Source: Frankia sp. RB7
GTDB taxonomy: Bacteria; Pseudomonadota; Alphaproteobacteria; Rhizobiales; Xanthobacteraceae
DNA: 64,000 bases
Assembly (NCBI GenBank): GCA_030403585.1
Contig: JAUEPE010000006.1
Span: 124,001 to 188,000, forward strand
Direction of reading: 5' to 3'
In this document: piece after piece, positions 8,262-17,848 of the stretch
How positions within the stretch are numbered: position 1 is the first letter of the stretch
How the letters are laid out: the number at the start of each line of letters is the position of its first letter
The notes under the pieces: model-generated
Databases searched by the model: none
Told to the model about the DNA's origin: nothing
Seen by the model: only the letters and a program-made list of their open reading frames with translations
Program-made: the position numbers and the translations under genes

Positions 8262-9446
8262 GTGACGTCAGCCGTCATCATTCGAGAGAGCCGCGCCTTG
8301 ACCCCGGAGTTGCACCAGAAATTGACCGCGTGGCGCCGGCATCTGCATGCCCACCCCGAGCTATCCTTGCAGGAAAAGGCCACCGCCGCCTTCGTGCAGG
8401 AAAAACTCACCGAGCTCGGCATTCCCTTCGAGGCCGGCATCGGCGGCCACGGCGTGGTCGCGACGCTGACGCGCGGGTCGGCCGAAGGGCGCGTCGGCCT
8501 GCGTGCCGACATGGACGCGCTGCCAATCACCGAGGATACCGGGCTTGCCTACGCCTCGAAAACGCCAGGCGTGATGCATGCCTGCGGACATGACGGGCAC
8601 ACCGCCTCGCTGCTCGGCGCGGCCGCACTGCTGGCGGTAGATACCGACTGGAGCGGCACCGTCGATTTCATCTTCCAGCCCGCCGAGGAAGGTTATGGCG
8701 GCTCGCGCGCGATGGTCGCGGCCGGGCTGTTCGAGCGGTTCCCGATGGACCGCGTGTTCGGCTTCCACAACTGGCCGGGCCTGGATGCCGGCACCATCGC
8801 GGTCCATGACGGCGCGGTCATGGCCTCCGGCGGACGCGTTACCATCACCATCGAGGGCCATGCGGGACATGCCGGCATGCCGCACCTGACCCGCGATCCG
8901 GTGGTGGCGGCCGGCCATCTGATCGTGGCGTTGCAATCGATCGTGTCACGCAGCGTCGATCCGCTCGACACTGCCGTGCTCTCGCTGTGCACGATCGAAG
9001 GCGGCACTGCGCCCAATCAAATCGCCGGCAAGGTCGTGATCCGCGGTACGCTGCGACATCACCGCAACGACGTGAAGGACATTCTTCTCGTGCGCATCGC
9101 AGACATCTGCGCCGGCATCGCCACGAGCTTTGACGTCAAAGTCACGCCCGACATCGTCATGGGCGTCGGCGTGACGATCAACTCGCCGGAGGAAGCCGGC
9201 TTCGCGCGCACGGCCGCGGACAAGGTGCGGGCACAGGTCAGGCGCGATCTCGCGCCCAGCATGGCGGGCGAGGATTTCGCCTTCTATCTCCAGCAGCGCC
9301 CCGGCGCGTTCGTCTGGATCGGCAACGGGCCCTTGCGCGACGGCGCCGAGCTGCACGGCCCACGCTACGATTTCAACGACGCGATCCTCCCCGTGGCATC
9401 GACCTGGATGGCCGAAGTCGCCAAGACGGCGCTGTCGGCGAACTGA
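8262..9446 (+). CDS. M20-family amidohydrolase (hippurate hydrolase-like)
   Basis: A 394-residue M20D hydrolase. Metal-binding motifs are MHACGHDGHTA near 105-115, QPAEEG near 140, FHNWPG near 168, GHAGMPH near 205 and GEDFAFYL near 337. The family hydrolyses N-acyl amino acids or hippurate-like amides in the cytosol. GTG 8262 is the first start in frame; an internal TTG at 8298 (LTPELHQKL) is an alternative that fits the family N-terminus well. It ends 12 bases from the converging helicase gene. Confidence 0.9.
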   Translation: MTSAVIIRESRALTPELHQKLTAWRRHLHAHPELSLQEKATAAFVQEKLTELGIPFEAGIGGHGVVATLTRGSAEGRVGLRADMDALPITEDTGLAYASKTPGVMHACGHDGHTASLLGAAALLAVDTDWSGTVDFIFQPAEEGYGGSRAMVAAGLFERFPMDRVFGFHNWPGLDAGTIAVHDGAVMASGGRVTITIEGHAGHAGMPHLTRDPVVAAGHLIVALQSIVSRSVDPLDTAVLSLCTIEGGTAPNQIAGKVVIRGTLRHHRNDVKDILLVRIADICAGIATSFDVKVTPDIVMGVGVTINSPEEAGFARTAADKVRAQVRRDLAPSMAGEDFAFYLQQRPGAFVWIGNGPLRDGAELHGPRYDFNDAILPVASTWMAEVAKTALSAN

Positions 9447-9458
9447 TCGGCACGACGA

Positions 9459-12400
9459 TCACGTCTCGTCCAGAACCTCGAACAATTCCTCGACCATGTC
9501 GAACGGGGCATCGCGCGTCTGGCTGTGGTAGACGACGCGATCGCCATCGCGTTGCAGCGACTTCCCTTTGGATTTCCGCAGCCGTCCCGGCAGGAACGTC
9601 GCGGCCACCGCGCTTTGCCCGACATCGAGGCGGACGATGCCTCTGCGCTTGCAATCCAGCCGCAGCCGTGCAGCCGCAAAGAAATCGCGGGCGGCCGGCG
9701 GCAAGGGTCCGAAGCGGCGCGAGGTTTCCTCCTGGAGATCGTCGAGCCCGTCCTCGCTGGCGCAGCGCGCGGCGCGGGCATAGAGTTCCAGCCGCACCGG
9801 AGCGGATTGCACGTAGCTCTCGGGGAGCATGTCCGCGACCGGCAAATTGAGGTCGGGCACCCACACCACGGACCTGCCGTCATCGACCTTCTCCGAGGCC
9901 ATCTTCAGGAGATGGCTGTAGAGCACCGGGCCGAACACCTGGACGTGACCGGATTGCTGCTCCGAGAACAGATCGCCCGCGCCCCGGAGATCCAGGTCGC
10001 GCTCGCTGATGGCAAAGCCCGCACCCGGCCGGCTGAATTCCTCCAGCACGGCCAGCCGCTTCTCGGACTGCACCGAGGCCGACTCGGTCAGCAGAAATGC
10101 GAAGGCGCGGATGCCGCCGCGGCCGACGCGTCCGCGCAGCTGGTGCAGCTGGGCGAGACCAAAATTCTCGGGCCAGCACACCACGATGGTGTTGGCGCGC
10201 GGGATGTCGAGGCCGCTCTCCACGATGTTGGTGGCGAGCAGGACGTCGGCCTTGCCCTCGACGAAGGTCATCATGCGGTCGTCGATCTCGTCGGCCGGCA
10301 ATTTGCCGTGCAGGCAGACGATCTTGAGATCGGGCGCCACCGCCTGCACGCGCGCCAGCATCGGCTCCAGATCCTGGATGCGCGGGCAGATCAGAAAGCT
10401 CTGCCCGTGCCGCCGCTGCTCGCGCAGCAGGGCCGAGGCGATGGCGGCATCCGACAGCGGCGCGATCTTGGTCGCGACCGGAAGCCGGTGCACTGGCGGC
10501 GACGCGATGACACTCAGGTCCCTGAAGCCGGCAAGACCCGCGGCGAGCGTGCGCGGGATCGGCGTGGCGCTCATCCAGAGCGTATGGACATTCTTGGCGA
10601 GCCCGGAGAGCTTTGCCTTCTCGGCGGCGCCGAAATGCTGCTCCTCGTCGATGATGACGAGACCGAGGTCATCGAATTTCACGTCCTTCGAGGTGAGCGC
10701 CTGCGTTCCGATCACGACTTTGATCCGGCCGCTGCGCAGACCCTCCCTGGTCTCCCGCAGCTCCGCGCCGGAGGTCGCGCGCGACAGGTTCCCGACCTCG
10801 ATGTCAAAAGGCGCAAACCGCTTGCGGAAGGTCGCGACATGCTGCCGGGCCAGCACGGTCGTCGGCACCGCGATTGCCACCTGCTTTCCGGACAGCACCA
10901 CGGCCGCCGCCGCGCGCAGCGCGACCTCGGTCTTGCCGAAGCCGACGTCGCCGCAAATCACCCGGTCCATGGGATGGCCGGATGCGAGATCGTCCAGCAC
11001 GTCGTGAATCGCCTTGGCCTGGTCGATCGTCGTGAAATAGGGGAAGCGCGCCACGAATTTCTCGTAGGCCGATCCCGGCGGCACCAGCTTGGCCGCCTTC
11101 CGCCGCTTGCGCTGACTGATGTGCTTGGCGAGCGCCTTGCCGGCGAGCTGGATTTCCTGCTCGGCGCCGGTGCGGCGCGCCCACCATGTGCTGCCATCGG
11201 CCTTGTCGAGCGCGAGCCTGCCGCGCTCCGTTGAGTAAGGCCACATCTGTGCGAGATCCGGCGGTGGCACCAGGACCGCATTGTCGCCGGCGAAGGACAG
11301 CCTGACCATTTCGCGCAAGGCGCCGCCGCCGGTGTTCACGGTCTGCAGGCCATCGAGCACGGCAAGTCCGCGCTGAAGATGCACGACCACCGTGCCCTGT
11401 TCCGGCACGTCGGCATGATCGAACGCCGCGATCCAGCTTCGCGCCATCGGCTGCGGATGATGCGCGCGGCTGCCGAGCACGTCACTCGCGGTCAGCACGA
11501 CGTCAGGCCTCTTACCTGGAATGACGAAACCGGAATCGAGATCGGCGAGCAACGCAACGTCGCGATGGCGCGCGCTCCCGGCCTCGTCCCAATCCGCGAC
11601 GCGCTCTGCCCGCACGCCGCTCATCCGCTCCATCGCGCGCAGATCTTCCTCCTGCGCCGCGACGAGGATCAGGCGTGAACCAGCACGTCTGGTCTCCTCG
11701 ACATAGGCGCGCAGGGCTTTCCGGGCGGATGTCAGCTTGGAGAATTCCGGCGTCGGCTGGAACGGCGCGTTGCGCGGCAGCACCTTCATGCCGCGGGTCG
11801 CCTGCTTCCAGTCGGGGCGCCCCAGATATTCGCGCTCCCTGTCCGCGCGGCCCGCGGCCTCCTCGATCGTGCTCAGCCAGGCATCGGCATGCACCGACAC
11901 GCCGGCATCCGCGATCCACTTGGCCTTTCCGCAATAGTCGAACAGCGTGGCGCGCTTGGCCCGCGCACCGGTAATGGCTGTTCGTTCCGACATGGGATCG
12001 ACGAGAAGCTCTTTGGTTTCGAAGATGATGTCGTGCTCTTTCGGATCGAACGCCACAATCCGGCGGATGGCGTGCCCGGAATGCTCCACCCGGAACGGCC
12101 CCAGCGCGCCCGCGGGAAATATCTCGAAGGTCTGGCCGTGAAACAGCGCGCCGCCCGGATAATCCGGCTCGTCGTCGAGGTCATAGCCGAGCTCCTCGAG
12201 ACGGACGCGAAGCTCGCCCTCGGAGAAACTGCCGCCGACTTTCAAACTCGTGTTCAGGCGCAACAGGCTCGCCGGCGGCGGCAGGCGCTCCATCACCGCT
12301 TCCGCCGTCGAGACGAGGAAGATCGGCTGTCTGGATTTCGCCAGGCGCCGCAGCACCGAGGCTCTGCGGCCCGCGATCTCGCGCGATGGTTCCAGTTGAT

Positions 12401-12791
12401 CGAACGGCAGGGTGTTCAGCCGCGGAAACACCAGGACTTCGCAGGACGGATCGAGCGCGTGAATGACGCTGCCGAGCCGCTCCGCCCTGTTCTCGCTCTC
12501 GGCGAGGAACACGAGACCGCTGCGCCCGGACTCCTTCCATTGCGCCAGCAGGTGCAGCGCCATCATGCCAAGCGGCGACGACGAGGCGATGGTGGCGCGC
12601 TGCGAGCCCTTGCTCGTCTTCGGAGAACTCTTGCTCAGCGAGCGCCTGCTTGTCGAGCTCTTGGCGGGAGAGCGCTTTTTGGGCGAGCTTTTCTTTGGAG
12701 AGCTCTTGTTGAGAGAACTTTTGGCTGGCCGCAGTTTCTTGGAATGACGCACGTGGATCCGTTTCTCGTCGTAAGCAGTCGTCAATGGCAC
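9459..12791 (-). CDS. Mfd-like (transcription-repair coupling factor) helicase paralogue with repeat-rich basic tail
   Basis: A 1110-residue superfamily 2 translocase. After a tail of about 65 residues there is a diverged UvrB-homology region (AESENRAERL, FPRLNTLPFDQLEPS). An RNA-polymerase-interaction (CarD/RID-like) segment GTVVVHLQRGLAVLDGL lies near 463, then helicase motifs: GDVGFGKTEVA (615), IIDEEQHFG (712), MSATPIPRT and QLRGRVGR. The TRCF C-terminal domain (PDLNLPVADMLPESYV) begins near 975. It has the whole Mfd domain order but looks like a second, diverged copy. The tail is built from K-S-S-P-K-type pentads. The GTG at 12791 lacks a ribosome site; GTG 12752 is an alternative start. 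Confidence 0.85.
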   Translation of the reverse strand: MPLTTAYDEKRIHVRHSKKLRPAKSSLNKSSPKKSSPKKRSPAKSSTSRRSLSKSSPKTSKGSQRATIASSSPLGMMALHLLAQWKESGRSGLVFLAESENRAERLGSVIHALDPSCEVLVFPRLNTLPFDQLEPSREIAGRRASVLRRLAKSRQPIFLVSTAEAVMERLPPPASLLRLNTSLKVGGSFSEGELRVRLEELGYDLDDEPDYPGGALFHGQTFEIFPAGALGPFRVEHSGHAIRRIVAFDPKEHDIIFETKELLVDPMSERTAITGARAKRATLFDYCGKAKWIADAGVSVHADAWLSTIEEAAGRADREREYLGRPDWKQATRGMKVLPRNAPFQPTPEFSKLTSARKALRAYVEETRRAGSRLILVAAQEEDLRAMERMSGVRAERVADWDEAGSARHRDVALLADLDSGFVIPGKRPDVVLTASDVLGSRAHHPQPMARSWIAAFDHADVPEQGTVVVHLQRGLAVLDGLQTVNTGGGALREMVRLSFAGDNAVLVPPPDLAQMWPYSTERGRLALDKADGSTWWARRTGAEQEIQLAGKALAKHISQRKRRKAAKLVPPGSAYEKFVARFPYFTTIDQAKAIHDVLDDLASGHPMDRVICGDVGFGKTEVALRAAAAVVLSGKQVAIAVPTTVLARQHVATFRKRFAPFDIEVGNLSRATSGAELRETREGLRSGRIKVVIGTQALTSKDVKFDDLGLVIIDEEQHFGAAEKAKLSGLAKNVHTLWMSATPIPRTLAAGLAGFRDLSVIASPPVHRLPVATKIAPLSDAAIASALLREQRRHGQSFLICPRIQDLEPMLARVQAVAPDLKIVCLHGKLPADEIDDRMMTFVEGKADVLLATNIVESGLDIPRANTIVVCWPENFGLAQLHQLRGRVGRGGIRAFAFLLTESASVQSEKRLAVLEEFSRPGAGFAISERDLDLRGAGDLFSEQQSGHVQVFGPVLYSHLLKMASEKVDDGRSVVWVPDLNLPVADMLPESYVQSAPVRLELYARAARCASEDGLDDLQEETSRRFGPLPPAARDFFAAARLRLDCKRRGIVRLDVGQSAVAATFLPGRLRKSKGKSLQRDGDRVVYHSQTRDAPFDMVEELFEVLDET
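12618..12722 (-). repeat. 15-base tandem repeat (7 units) in Mfd-like N-terminus
   Basis: Seven head-to-tail 15-base units lie in phase, with consensus AAGAGCTCTCCNAAG on the coding strand, for example 12708-12722, 12693-12707 and 12678-12692. Being a multiple of three, they keep the frame and encode five-residue units such as KSSPK, KSSPK and KRSPA. Copy number could vary between strains without breaking the gene. Confidence 0.85.
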
Positions 12792-12906
12792 GCGCGGCCG
12801 GGTTTGTCCCGATTCGGTCGCGGATGGTCATGCATCTGGGACGGGGCGTGCGAACGCGCGCCTCCCCCCCTCAAACCTCGTGCGACGCAGACGTCGCCGG
12901 CTCACG

Positions 12907-12959
12907 CAAAAAATGCGCGAGGATAAGCCGCTCGTCGTCTAGCAGACGCGCTGGCTTAT
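12907..12959 (-). terminator. candidate terminator downstream of CoA-transferase gene
   Basis: On the minus strand ATAAGCC (12959-12953) pairs with GGCTTAT (12929-12923), enclosing an inner CGTCT/AGACG stem. About ten bases later comes a run of six T within CGCATTTTTTGCG. It sits just after the CoA-transferase stop and before the helicase gene. The T run is further from the stem than in a classical intrinsic terminator. Confidence 0.5.
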
Positions 12960-12984
12960 TTCCACTCTTGTCATCATACAGCGA

Positions 12985-14172
12985 CTAAATGATGCCGCTC
13001 TGTCGAAGCGCCGCAATCGCGGCCGTGTCGTAGCCGAGTTCCGCCAGCACAGAATCAGTATGCTCGCCCAGCGTCGGCGGACGCGTCGCGATCTCACCCG
13101 GCGTTTCCGACAGCCGGATGGCGGCGCGCGCGACCGGTGCCTGCTTCGGCAGGCCGGGATAGTCGACGTCCTGAAAAAAGCCTGCGGCGCGAATGTGCGG
13201 ATGATCCAGCGCCTGCTGCGGGCTCAGCACGGGCCCGGTCGGAATCATCGCCTTGCCGAGAGTATCGACCGCCTCCTGCGTGGTGCGCTCGGCGCACCAG
13301 CGCGCCATCCGCTCGCTGATGATGGGACCGTTGTTGCCGCGGCTGATGTCGTCGGCAAAGCGCGGATCGTTCAACCATTGCTCTTCCTCGCCCATCAGCC
13401 TGGCCCAGCGCTTGAACAGCGGATGTCCGGTGACCTGGCACAGCACCCAACCGTCCCTGGTGCGGTAGATATCCGCAGGCGCCGCGGTCTGGCCGAGATT
13501 GCCGGTCGGAACGCGGTTGACGTTGATGACAGCCTGCTCGATCAGCGTCGCATTGGTGAAGGACAATGCGGTCGCCAGCAGCGCGCCCTCGACGATCTGC
13601 CCGCGCCCGGATTTGCCGCGCTCGATCAGGGCTGCGAGCGTCCCGAACGCGCAGTGCAGGGCGGTGCCGAAATCGACCCAGTTCACCGCCGCGCGGTAAG
13701 GCGGATCGCCGGCGCCGGTCATGTAGACCGAACCCGACATGACCTGTCCGACGCCATCGAAGCCGACGCGGTCGGACCAGGGTCCTGGACCGCCGAACGC
13801 AGTGGCCGTCGTCAGGATGATGTCCGGCTTGATCGCCTTCAGCGAGTCGTAGTCGAGCTTCATCGCGCGGAGCGTCTGCGGCGGCAGATTGGCGACGACG
13901 ACGTCAGCGGTCTTGACCAGCCGGCGCATCACCTCCTGGCCTTCAGGGGTCATCGGATCGAGCGTGATGCACTTCTTGTTGCGGTTGACCTGGAGGAACA
14001 GGGCGCCCTCGCCGCCTTCGCCGACCGGCGCCACGAAGCGATCCTCGCTGCCCTCGCGCTTTTCGACGCGAATGACCTCGGCGCCGAACTCGGCCAGCAA
14101 TGTCGCGCAATACGGCCCCGCGATATAGCGCCCGAAATCGAGGACGCGCACGCCGTCCAGAACTCCCCCCAT
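12985..14172 (-). CDS. CaiB/BaiF family CoA-transferase
   Basis: A 395-residue class III CoA-transferase. The family N-terminus is clear (VLDFGRYIAGPYCATLLAEFG then EVIRVEKREGSEDR), followed by NRNKKCITLD, a glycine-rich GFDGVGQ stretch and the C-terminal GEHTDSVLAELGY. These enzymes move CoA between carboxylic acids through an aspartyl-CoA intermediate. ATG 14172 is chosen because AGAAGAGG precedes it; an upstream start would add 18 basic residues not seen in the family. It is a single-gene unit divergent from the VOC gene. Confidence 0.9.
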   Translation of the reverse strand: MGGVLDGVRVLDFGRYIAGPYCATLLAEFGAEVIRVEKREGSEDRFVAPVGEGGEGALFLQVNRNKKCITLDPMTPEGQEVMRRLVKTADVVVANLPPQTLRAMKLDYDSLKAIKPDIILTTATAFGGPGPWSDRVGFDGVGQVMSGSVYMTGAGDPPYRAAVNWVDFGTALHCAFGTLAALIERGKSGRGQIVEGALLATALSFTNATLIEQAVINVNRVPTGNLGQTAAPADIYRTRDGWVLCQVTGHPLFKRWARLMGEEEQWLNDPRFADDISRGNNGPIISERMARWCAERTTQEAVDTLGKAMIPTGPVLSPQQALDHPHIRAAGFFQDVDYPGLPKQAPVARAAIRLSETPGEIATRPPTLGEHTDSVLAELGYDTAAIAALRQSGII

Positions 14173-14345
14173 CGACCTCTTCTTTCCTTCACGATGTCCG
14201 GTCAGATTACAGGGAATGGGTGCCACGGCAAGGTGCGGCGCACACCACGCACTGGCCTCAAGATGTGATCATCCAACAGTTTCGGCTGGCGGAAATTCTG
14301 CTCTAGAATGGAGCAAGCCATCCCTCCAGCGAGAAGCGCACATCC

Positions 14346-15233
14346 ATGCCGCAACAATTCGATCGATCCGCAGAAGATCTCGGCAACGCCGTCCATTTCG
14401 AGCACGTCAATATCCAGGTTCCGGACCAGCGCCTCGCCACGCTGTTCTACGTCACCGGGCTTGGACTGACCCGCGATCCCTATCTGATGGTGTCCGACAC
14501 CAACATGTGGATCAATGCCGGCAGGAGCCAGTTTCATCTGCCGAGCGGCAAGGCGCAGGTGCTGCGCGGCCATACCGGGCTCGTGATCGAGGGCCGCGAG
14601 GCGCTGCTGGCGCGATTGGCCTCAGTCGCGAAGAAGCTCGAAGGCACCGCCTTCACATACGACGAGCACAACGACTATGTCGAGGCGACCTGCCCATGGG
14701 GTAATCGCATCCGCATCCATGAGCCGGACGCGGCGCGCTTCGGGCGCATCACGCTCGGCATCCCCTATGTCGAGTTCGACGTGCCGGCCGGGTCGGCGCA
14801 GGCGATCTGCGCCTTCTATCCGGAGATCATGGGCATGCCGGCTGCCTTGCGCAACGGCGACGGCAAGGTTGCAGCGGTGAAGACCGGCCGCGACCAGTAT
14901 CTGCTGTTCCGCGAGACCGATCGACCGCAAGGCGACTATGACGGTCACCATGTGCAGATGTACATCACCGATTTCTCCGGCCCTTACCGCAAGCTGCTGG
15001 CGCGCGACCTGGTCTCCCGCGAGGACAATCAGTATCAGTACCGCTTCTGCGACATCGTCGATCTCGACAGCGGCAAGCATCTGTTCACGGTCGAGCACGA
15101 GGTGCGCAGCGCGACGCATCCGATGTTCATGCGGCCGATGGTCAATCGCAATCCCGTGGTCAACAACCGCAACTACGCGTACAGCCACGATCAGGCGTCG
15201 TGGGCGATGGGGCCGGATCAATATGAGGGATAA
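14346..15233 (+). CDS. VOC family protein (extradiol-dioxygenase-like fold)
   Basis: A 295-residue protein with two VOC modules. The first (about 14-120) begins HFEHVNIQVPDQRLATLFYV and ends NRIRIHEP; the second (about 135-255) contains VEFDVPAGSAQAICAFY and LFTVEHEVRS. Metal-ligand-like residues include His in FEHVN, His in GHHVQM and Glu in TVEHE. This fits glyoxalase/bleomycin-resistance/dioxygenase proteins, but the reaction is not defined. It diverges from the CoA-transferase gene. Confidence 0.8.
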   Translation: MPQQFDRSAEDLGNAVHFEHVNIQVPDQRLATLFYVTGLGLTRDPYLMVSDTNMWINAGRSQFHLPSGKAQVLRGHTGLVIEGREALLARLASVAKKLEGTAFTYDEHNDYVEATCPWGNRIRIHEPDAARFGRITLGIPYVEFDVPAGSAQAICAFYPEIMGMPAALRNGDGKVAAVKTGRDQYLLFRETDRPQGDYDGHHVQMYITDFSGPYRKLLARDLVSREDNQYQYRFCDIVDLDSGKHLFTVEHEVRSATHPMFMRPMVNRNPVVNNRNYAYSHDQASWAMGPDQYEG

Positions 15234-15269
15234 TGCACTAGCCTTCGTGTCAACCCAATCCCGTACCCG

Positions 15270-16310
15270 TCATGCCTGGTCGCCCGTTCTTGCCGGCAGC
15301 GCTTCCACGCCAGGCGGTAGCGTCGATCTCGGCGCCGTGCGGGCGAGGCCGGCCAGCGCCAATTTGCGTTTGCGGCGGGCCTGCAATTGCTGATCCGCCA
15401 ACACGCCGATCAAAATCACCGTTCCCATCACCGCGAAGTTCAGGGAGTTGGGGATGCCCAGGATATTCACGAGGTTCTGCAGCACCTGCAGCAGCGCAGT
15501 CCCCAGCACGATACCGAGAATAGAACCTTCGCCGCCGCGCAGGCTGCAGCCGCCCAGCACGGCAGCCGCGATCGCGTAGAGCTCATAGAAATTGCCGAAC
15601 GAGCTCGGAGACACCGAGTTCGTGTAGAACACGAACAACACCGTCGCAACACCGGCGAGCCCGCCACTGATGATATAGGCAGTTGCGATCACCATATTCG
15701 TGTTGATGCCTGAGAAGCGCGCCGCCTCCTCGTTCTTGCCGACCGCATAAAGCCAGCGTCCGTAGACCGAGCGGTGCAGCACCACGCTGAGGACGAGCGC
15801 AAGGATGATCAGGAGGATGAAGGTGTTCGGGATGCCCGCGACGACATGGCCGGAGGCAAGGTTGCTCAGGGTCGCGGCCTCGTCGCCGTAGCCGAAGCCG
15901 CGTGTCGAGTCGGTCGTGTAGTAGCGGGCGGCGCCGCGATAGATCAGGAGCCCGCACAGCGTCACGATGAAGGGCTGCATTTTCAGCCGCGTGATCAGGA
16001 CCCCCTGAATAGCCCCCAGCACCAGTCCGCCCAGCAACACGGCCACCAGCGCCAAGGGCCAGGGAACCTGGTACGTCGTCAGAAGATCGACGAAGACGAC
16101 GCCGAGCAGCGCGAACATCGAGCCGAGCGAAAGGTCGATGCCGCCGGTGATGATCACGAGCCCTTCGCCAAGTGCAAACACGCCGAACAGGCCGATCAGA
16201 TTGGCCAGGTTCAGCAGGTTCACCACCGACAGGAAAGCCGGATTGATCATGCCCGTGATGACGGAAATCACCACGAGCAGCAGGCCGAGGCCAAGTTCTT
16301 TCTTGTTCAT
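15270..16310 (-). CDS. sugar ABC transporter permease (RbsC/XylH type)
   Basis: A 346-residue integral membrane protein with about nine to ten hydrophobic segments, starting MNKKELGLGLLLVVIS. The ITGGIDLSLGSM segment and GGxSLRGGEGSILG, with its cytoplasmic-loop residues, are typical of the BPD_transp_2 family for ribose, xylose and related sugars. Its ATG at 16310 overlaps the ATPase stop (ATGA). It forms the membrane channel for the importer encoded by the next two genes upstream. Confidence 0.92.
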   Translation of the reverse strand: MNKKELGLGLLLVVISVITGMINPAFLSVVNLLNLANLIGLFGVFALGEGLVIITGGIDLSLGSMFALLGVVFVDLLTTYQVPWPLALVAVLLGGLVLGAIQGVLITRLKMQPFIVTLCGLLIYRGAARYYTTDSTRGFGYGDEAATLSNLASGHVVAGIPNTFILLIILALVLSVVLHRSVYGRWLYAVGKNEEAARFSGINTNMVIATAYIISGGLAGVATVLFVFYTNSVSPSSFGNFYELYAIAAAVLGGCSLRGGEGSILGIVLGTALLQVLQNLVNILGIPNSLNFAVMGTVILIGVLADQQLQARRKRKLALAGLARTAPRSTLPPGVEALPARTGDQA

Positions 16311-17833
16311 TGCGCAGCGGCTTCCACGGTTTCCAGCGCCTGGCCTATTGCAAGCCGCAGCACGTTGTATTCGCTGAATTGCGGGCGCTCCAGCACGCCG
16401 CTGACTCTTCCCTCGTGCATCACCGCGACCCGATCGGAGACGCCGATGACCTCCTCCATGTCCGAGGAGATCATCACGATCGCGACGCCCTTGTCGGCGA
16501 GTTCGCGCATCAGCGCATAGATCTCGCTCTTGGCACCGACATCGATGCCGCGGGTCGGCTCGTCGAAGAACATCACGCGCGGCTGCATGGAGAGCCACTT
16601 GCCGAGCACGACTTTCTGCTGGTTGCCGCCGGAGAGGGTCACGGCCTCCATATCGACGCTCGGCACCTTGATGGAGAGCCGCCTGACCTGCTCTTTCGCG
16701 ACATTGCGCTCGGAGGTGCCGTTGACCAGCCACATCCGCGCGTAATTCAGCAGGCTCGCCAGCGTCACGTTCTCGCAGATCGGCAGCTCCAGCACGAGCC
16801 CGGTCTTCTTGCGGTCCTCCGGCACCAGATAGATGCCCTGCCTGATCGCGTCCCGGGGCGATGCGACATCGACCGGCGCGTTGTCGATCCTGATCTCCCC
16901 ACCCAGCACCGGATCGATGCCGAAGGCCGCGCGGGCCAGCGAGGTACGGCCAGCGCCCACCAGCCCTGCCAGTCCGAGGATCTCGCCATGCCGCACGGAA
17001 AGATCGATCTGGCGGTCGGGGAAGGCTGACGTGACGAGACCGACGATGTCGCAGCCGCCCGGCTGCGGCGGTTGTTTTGGTGGCGTATGCAGCGTTTTCA
17101 GGTCGCGGCCGATCATCAGCCGGATCATTGCGGCATGGCTGAGCTTGTCTCGCGCCAGCTCTCCCACCGTGCGCCCGTCGCGCAGCACCACGACGCGGTC
17201 GGCGCAGGTCATGATCTCGCCGAGCCGGTGGGAGATATAGATCACTGCGATGCCGTGCGCCTTCAGGTCGGCAATCACCTCCAGCAGCCGCTCGGTCTCC
17301 GAAAGCGTCAGGCTCGAGGTCGGCTCGTCCATGATGATCACGCGGGCGTCGATCGAGAGCGCCTTGGCGATCTCCACCATCTGGCGTTCGGCGATCGACA
17401 AATTGTCGACCAGCGTGTCGGGGCCGAAATCAGCGCCCAGCCGCTCCAGCAGCGGCGTCACGCGGGCGCGCATCTGCGCGCTGTCCACCAGCTTCAGCGG
17501 GCCGCCGACGAGCTTCTCTCGTCCAATGAAGACGTTCGCGGCGACATCGAGATTCTCGAACAGGTTCAGTTCCTGATGCACGAAGGCGATGCCGGTCTGC
17601 GTCGCCTCGCTCACCGTCAATTGGGCATGGTCGGTGCCGCCGACGCGGATCACGCCCGCGCTTGGCTCAGTCACGCCGCCCAGCACGCGCATCAACGTCG
17701 ACTTGCCGGCGCCGTTCTCGCCGATCAGGCCCAACACCTCGCCGTGGTGCACGCGCAGGCTGACATCATTGAGGGCCATGACCCCGGGATAGGACTTGCT
17801 GATTCCGACGAGTTCGAACAGGATTTCCGCCAT
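16307..17833 (-). CDS. sugar ABC transporter ATP-binding protein (RbsA type)
   Basis: A 508-residue ATPase made of two nucleotide-binding domains. Domain 1 has Walker A GENGAGKST near 37, a diverged signature LSIAERQ and Walker B VIIMDEPT. Domain 2 has a degenerate P-loop (GLVGAGRTS near 290), signature LSGGNQQK near 405 and FFDEPTRGID. This asymmetry is normal for RbsA/XylG/MglA. A GGAGGAAG ribosome site precedes ATG 17833. Confidence 0.93.
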   Translation of the reverse strand: MAEILFELVGISKSYPGVMALNDVSLRVHHGEVLGLIGENGAGKSTLMRVLGGVTEPSAGVIRVGGTDHAQLTVSEATQTGIAFVHQELNLFENLDVAANVFIGREKLVGGPLKLVDSAQMRARVTPLLERLGADFGPDTLVDNLSIAERQMVEIAKALSIDARVIIMDEPTSSLTLSETERLLEVIADLKAHGIAVIYISHRLGEIMTCADRVVVLRDGRTVGELARDKLSHAAMIRLMIGRDLKTLHTPPKQPPQPGGCDIVGLVTSAFPDRQIDLSVRHGEILGLAGLVGAGRTSLARAAFGIDPVLGGEIRIDNAPVDVASPRDAIRQGIYLVPEDRKKTGLVLELPICENVTLASLLNYARMWLVNGTSERNVAKEQVRRLSIKVPSVDMEAVTLSGGNQQKVVLGKWLSMQPRVMFFDEPTRGIDVGAKSEIYALMRELADKGVAIVMISSDMEEVIGVSDRVAVMHEGRVSGVLERPQFSEYNVLRLAIGQALETVEAAAQ

Positions 17834-17848
17834 TCACTTCCTCCTGCT

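Noticed and set aside
9525..11234. Long open frame (569 codons) on the plus strand
   Set aside because: It is antisense to the conserved helicase domains of the Mfd-like gene. Long opposite frames are expected at this GC3 level, and its translation shows no domain.
12181..12831. Overlapping minus-strand frame reading the 15-base repeats as QELSKEKLAQKAL-type coiled coil
   Set aside because: The alternative frame is kept open only because the repeat is in multiples of three. Downstream it loses all resemblance to a protein, while the Mfd frame continues into conserved domains.
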